The notes beneath the pieces are model-generated. The model made no database searches. It saw nothing but the letters and a program-made list of their open reading frames with translations, and had not been told where the DNA came from. A program made the position numbers and the translations under genes. A DNA stretch of 31,874 bases from Shewanella sp. 10N.286.48.A6 (GTDB lineage Bacteria > Pseudomonadota > Gammaproteobacteria > Enterobacterales > Shewanellaceae), in NCBI RefSeq assembly GCF_002873135.1, contig NZ_MCVI01000014.1:1-31874 (forward strand). The letters are read 5' to 3'. Below, one piece after another: positions 31,603 to 31,874 of the stretch (positions are counted from its first letter, which is position 1; the number at the start of each line of letters is the position of its first letter).

Positions 31603-31709
31603 AGCGTTTTAACTGTTTATTGAAAGCGTTTGGAAAACTAAGGTATAAATAAGGCTTAAGTAGCTAAAGTCTAATTAATAATGACTTAATTAAAGCAATG
31701 ATTTATTAC

Positions 31710-31758
31710 GGGCATGATTAACACTGTTTGTGTTCATCTTGCCCTTATTGATTAGGGC
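31710..31758 (+). terminator. Two overlapping hairpins after the FG-GAP gene
   Basis: GGGCA (31710-31714) pairs with TGCCC (31740-31744), helped by ACAC/GTGT inside. GCCCT (31741-31745) can instead pair with AGGGC (31754-31758). The two structures exclude each other, which recalls an attenuator, but no leader peptide or downstream gene is visible in the window. Plain termination is also possible. Confidence 0.35.
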
Positions 31759-31841
31759 TAAATCGACCGGACGAGTCATCATAGTATATGAGTGACTACG
31801 GTCATCAATCCTGAGCATGTTACTGCACAAAAACAAAACGC

Positions 31842-31874
31842 AGTACTAATACTCAGTACTAAAATTAAGTACTA
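31842..31874. repeat. Short 13-bp direct repeat at the window edge
   Basis: AGTACTA occurs at 31842-31848, 31855-31861 and 31868-31874, exactly 13 bp apart. The spacers differ (ATACTC and AAATTA). The array is cut by the window end, so its true length is unknown. Confidence 0.55.

Noticed and set aside
1..31874. Prophage, insertion sequence or CRISPR array
   Set aside because: No transposase, integrase, phage structural gene, terminal inverted repeat or regularly spaced repeat array was found. The tRNA-Asp duplication could mark an old integration site, but no integrase is present.

Overview
The window looks like a chromosomal segment of a marine gammaproteobacterium, most likely Shewanella, from a moderately AT-rich genome. 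The main clues are a D-lactate dehydrogenase of the Dld-II type directly behind a lactate permease, close matches to enteric AsnB, NagD and YecM, a DUF748 giant protein, a DUF2986 protein and many GNAT, VOC and sensor proteins. No phage, transposase, plasmid or CRISPR gene is visible. Most genes are ordinary housekeeping or envelope genes, and the less ordinary material is local.

Layout. Positions 1-16 are the 3' end of a tRNA-Asp followed by its terminator. About 100 bp further on lies a badly degraded second tRNA-Asp-like copy (111-211), then a non-coding stretch. At 704 starts a PAS-PAS-GGDEF-EAL protein with a dead GGDEF motif and an intact EAL domain. From 3238 to 6296 comes a divergent signalling locus: two small proteins on the minus strand (one secreted) and, on the plus strand, a BaeS-like sensor kinase with a His/Pro/Arg-rich periplasmic insert followed by its BaeR-like regulator. 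Then follow a double-length QueD/PTPS-like protein and an M23 peptidase (plus), yecM and an L,D-transpeptidase (minus), and an overlapping pair encoding a voltage-gated K+ channel with a zinc-ribbon tail and a MATE transporter (plus).

From 12.1 to 17.0 kb the minus strand carries a DUF2986 protein, a small lipoprotein, a glutaredoxin and a 1,051-residue AsmA-like DUF748 protein. From 17.2 to 19.1 kb the plus strand carries a GNAT, a DUF445 membrane protein, a VOC protein and an overlapping DUF1289 protein. The minus strand from 19.2 to 29.3 kb carries a GNAT, asnB, a secreted M28 peptidase, nagD, and the lactate pair dld-lldP. A 696-bp regulatory gap with an FNR-like box separates lldP from a plus-strand FG-GAP lipoprotein. 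The window ends inside a short 13-bp direct repeat.

Functional links. The lactate pair imports and oxidises lactate at the membrane. The envelope theme is strong: sensor kinase, M23 peptidase, L,D-transpeptidase, DUF748 protein, three lipoproteins and a secreted peptidase. The best candidate for an undescribed system is the sensor-kinase locus, in which the kinase insert and both divergent small proteins carry proline-rich, partly His-rich segments. Second candidates are the bimodular PTPS-like protein beside the M23 peptidase, and a 19-bp palindrome that occurs in two separate intergenic regions.
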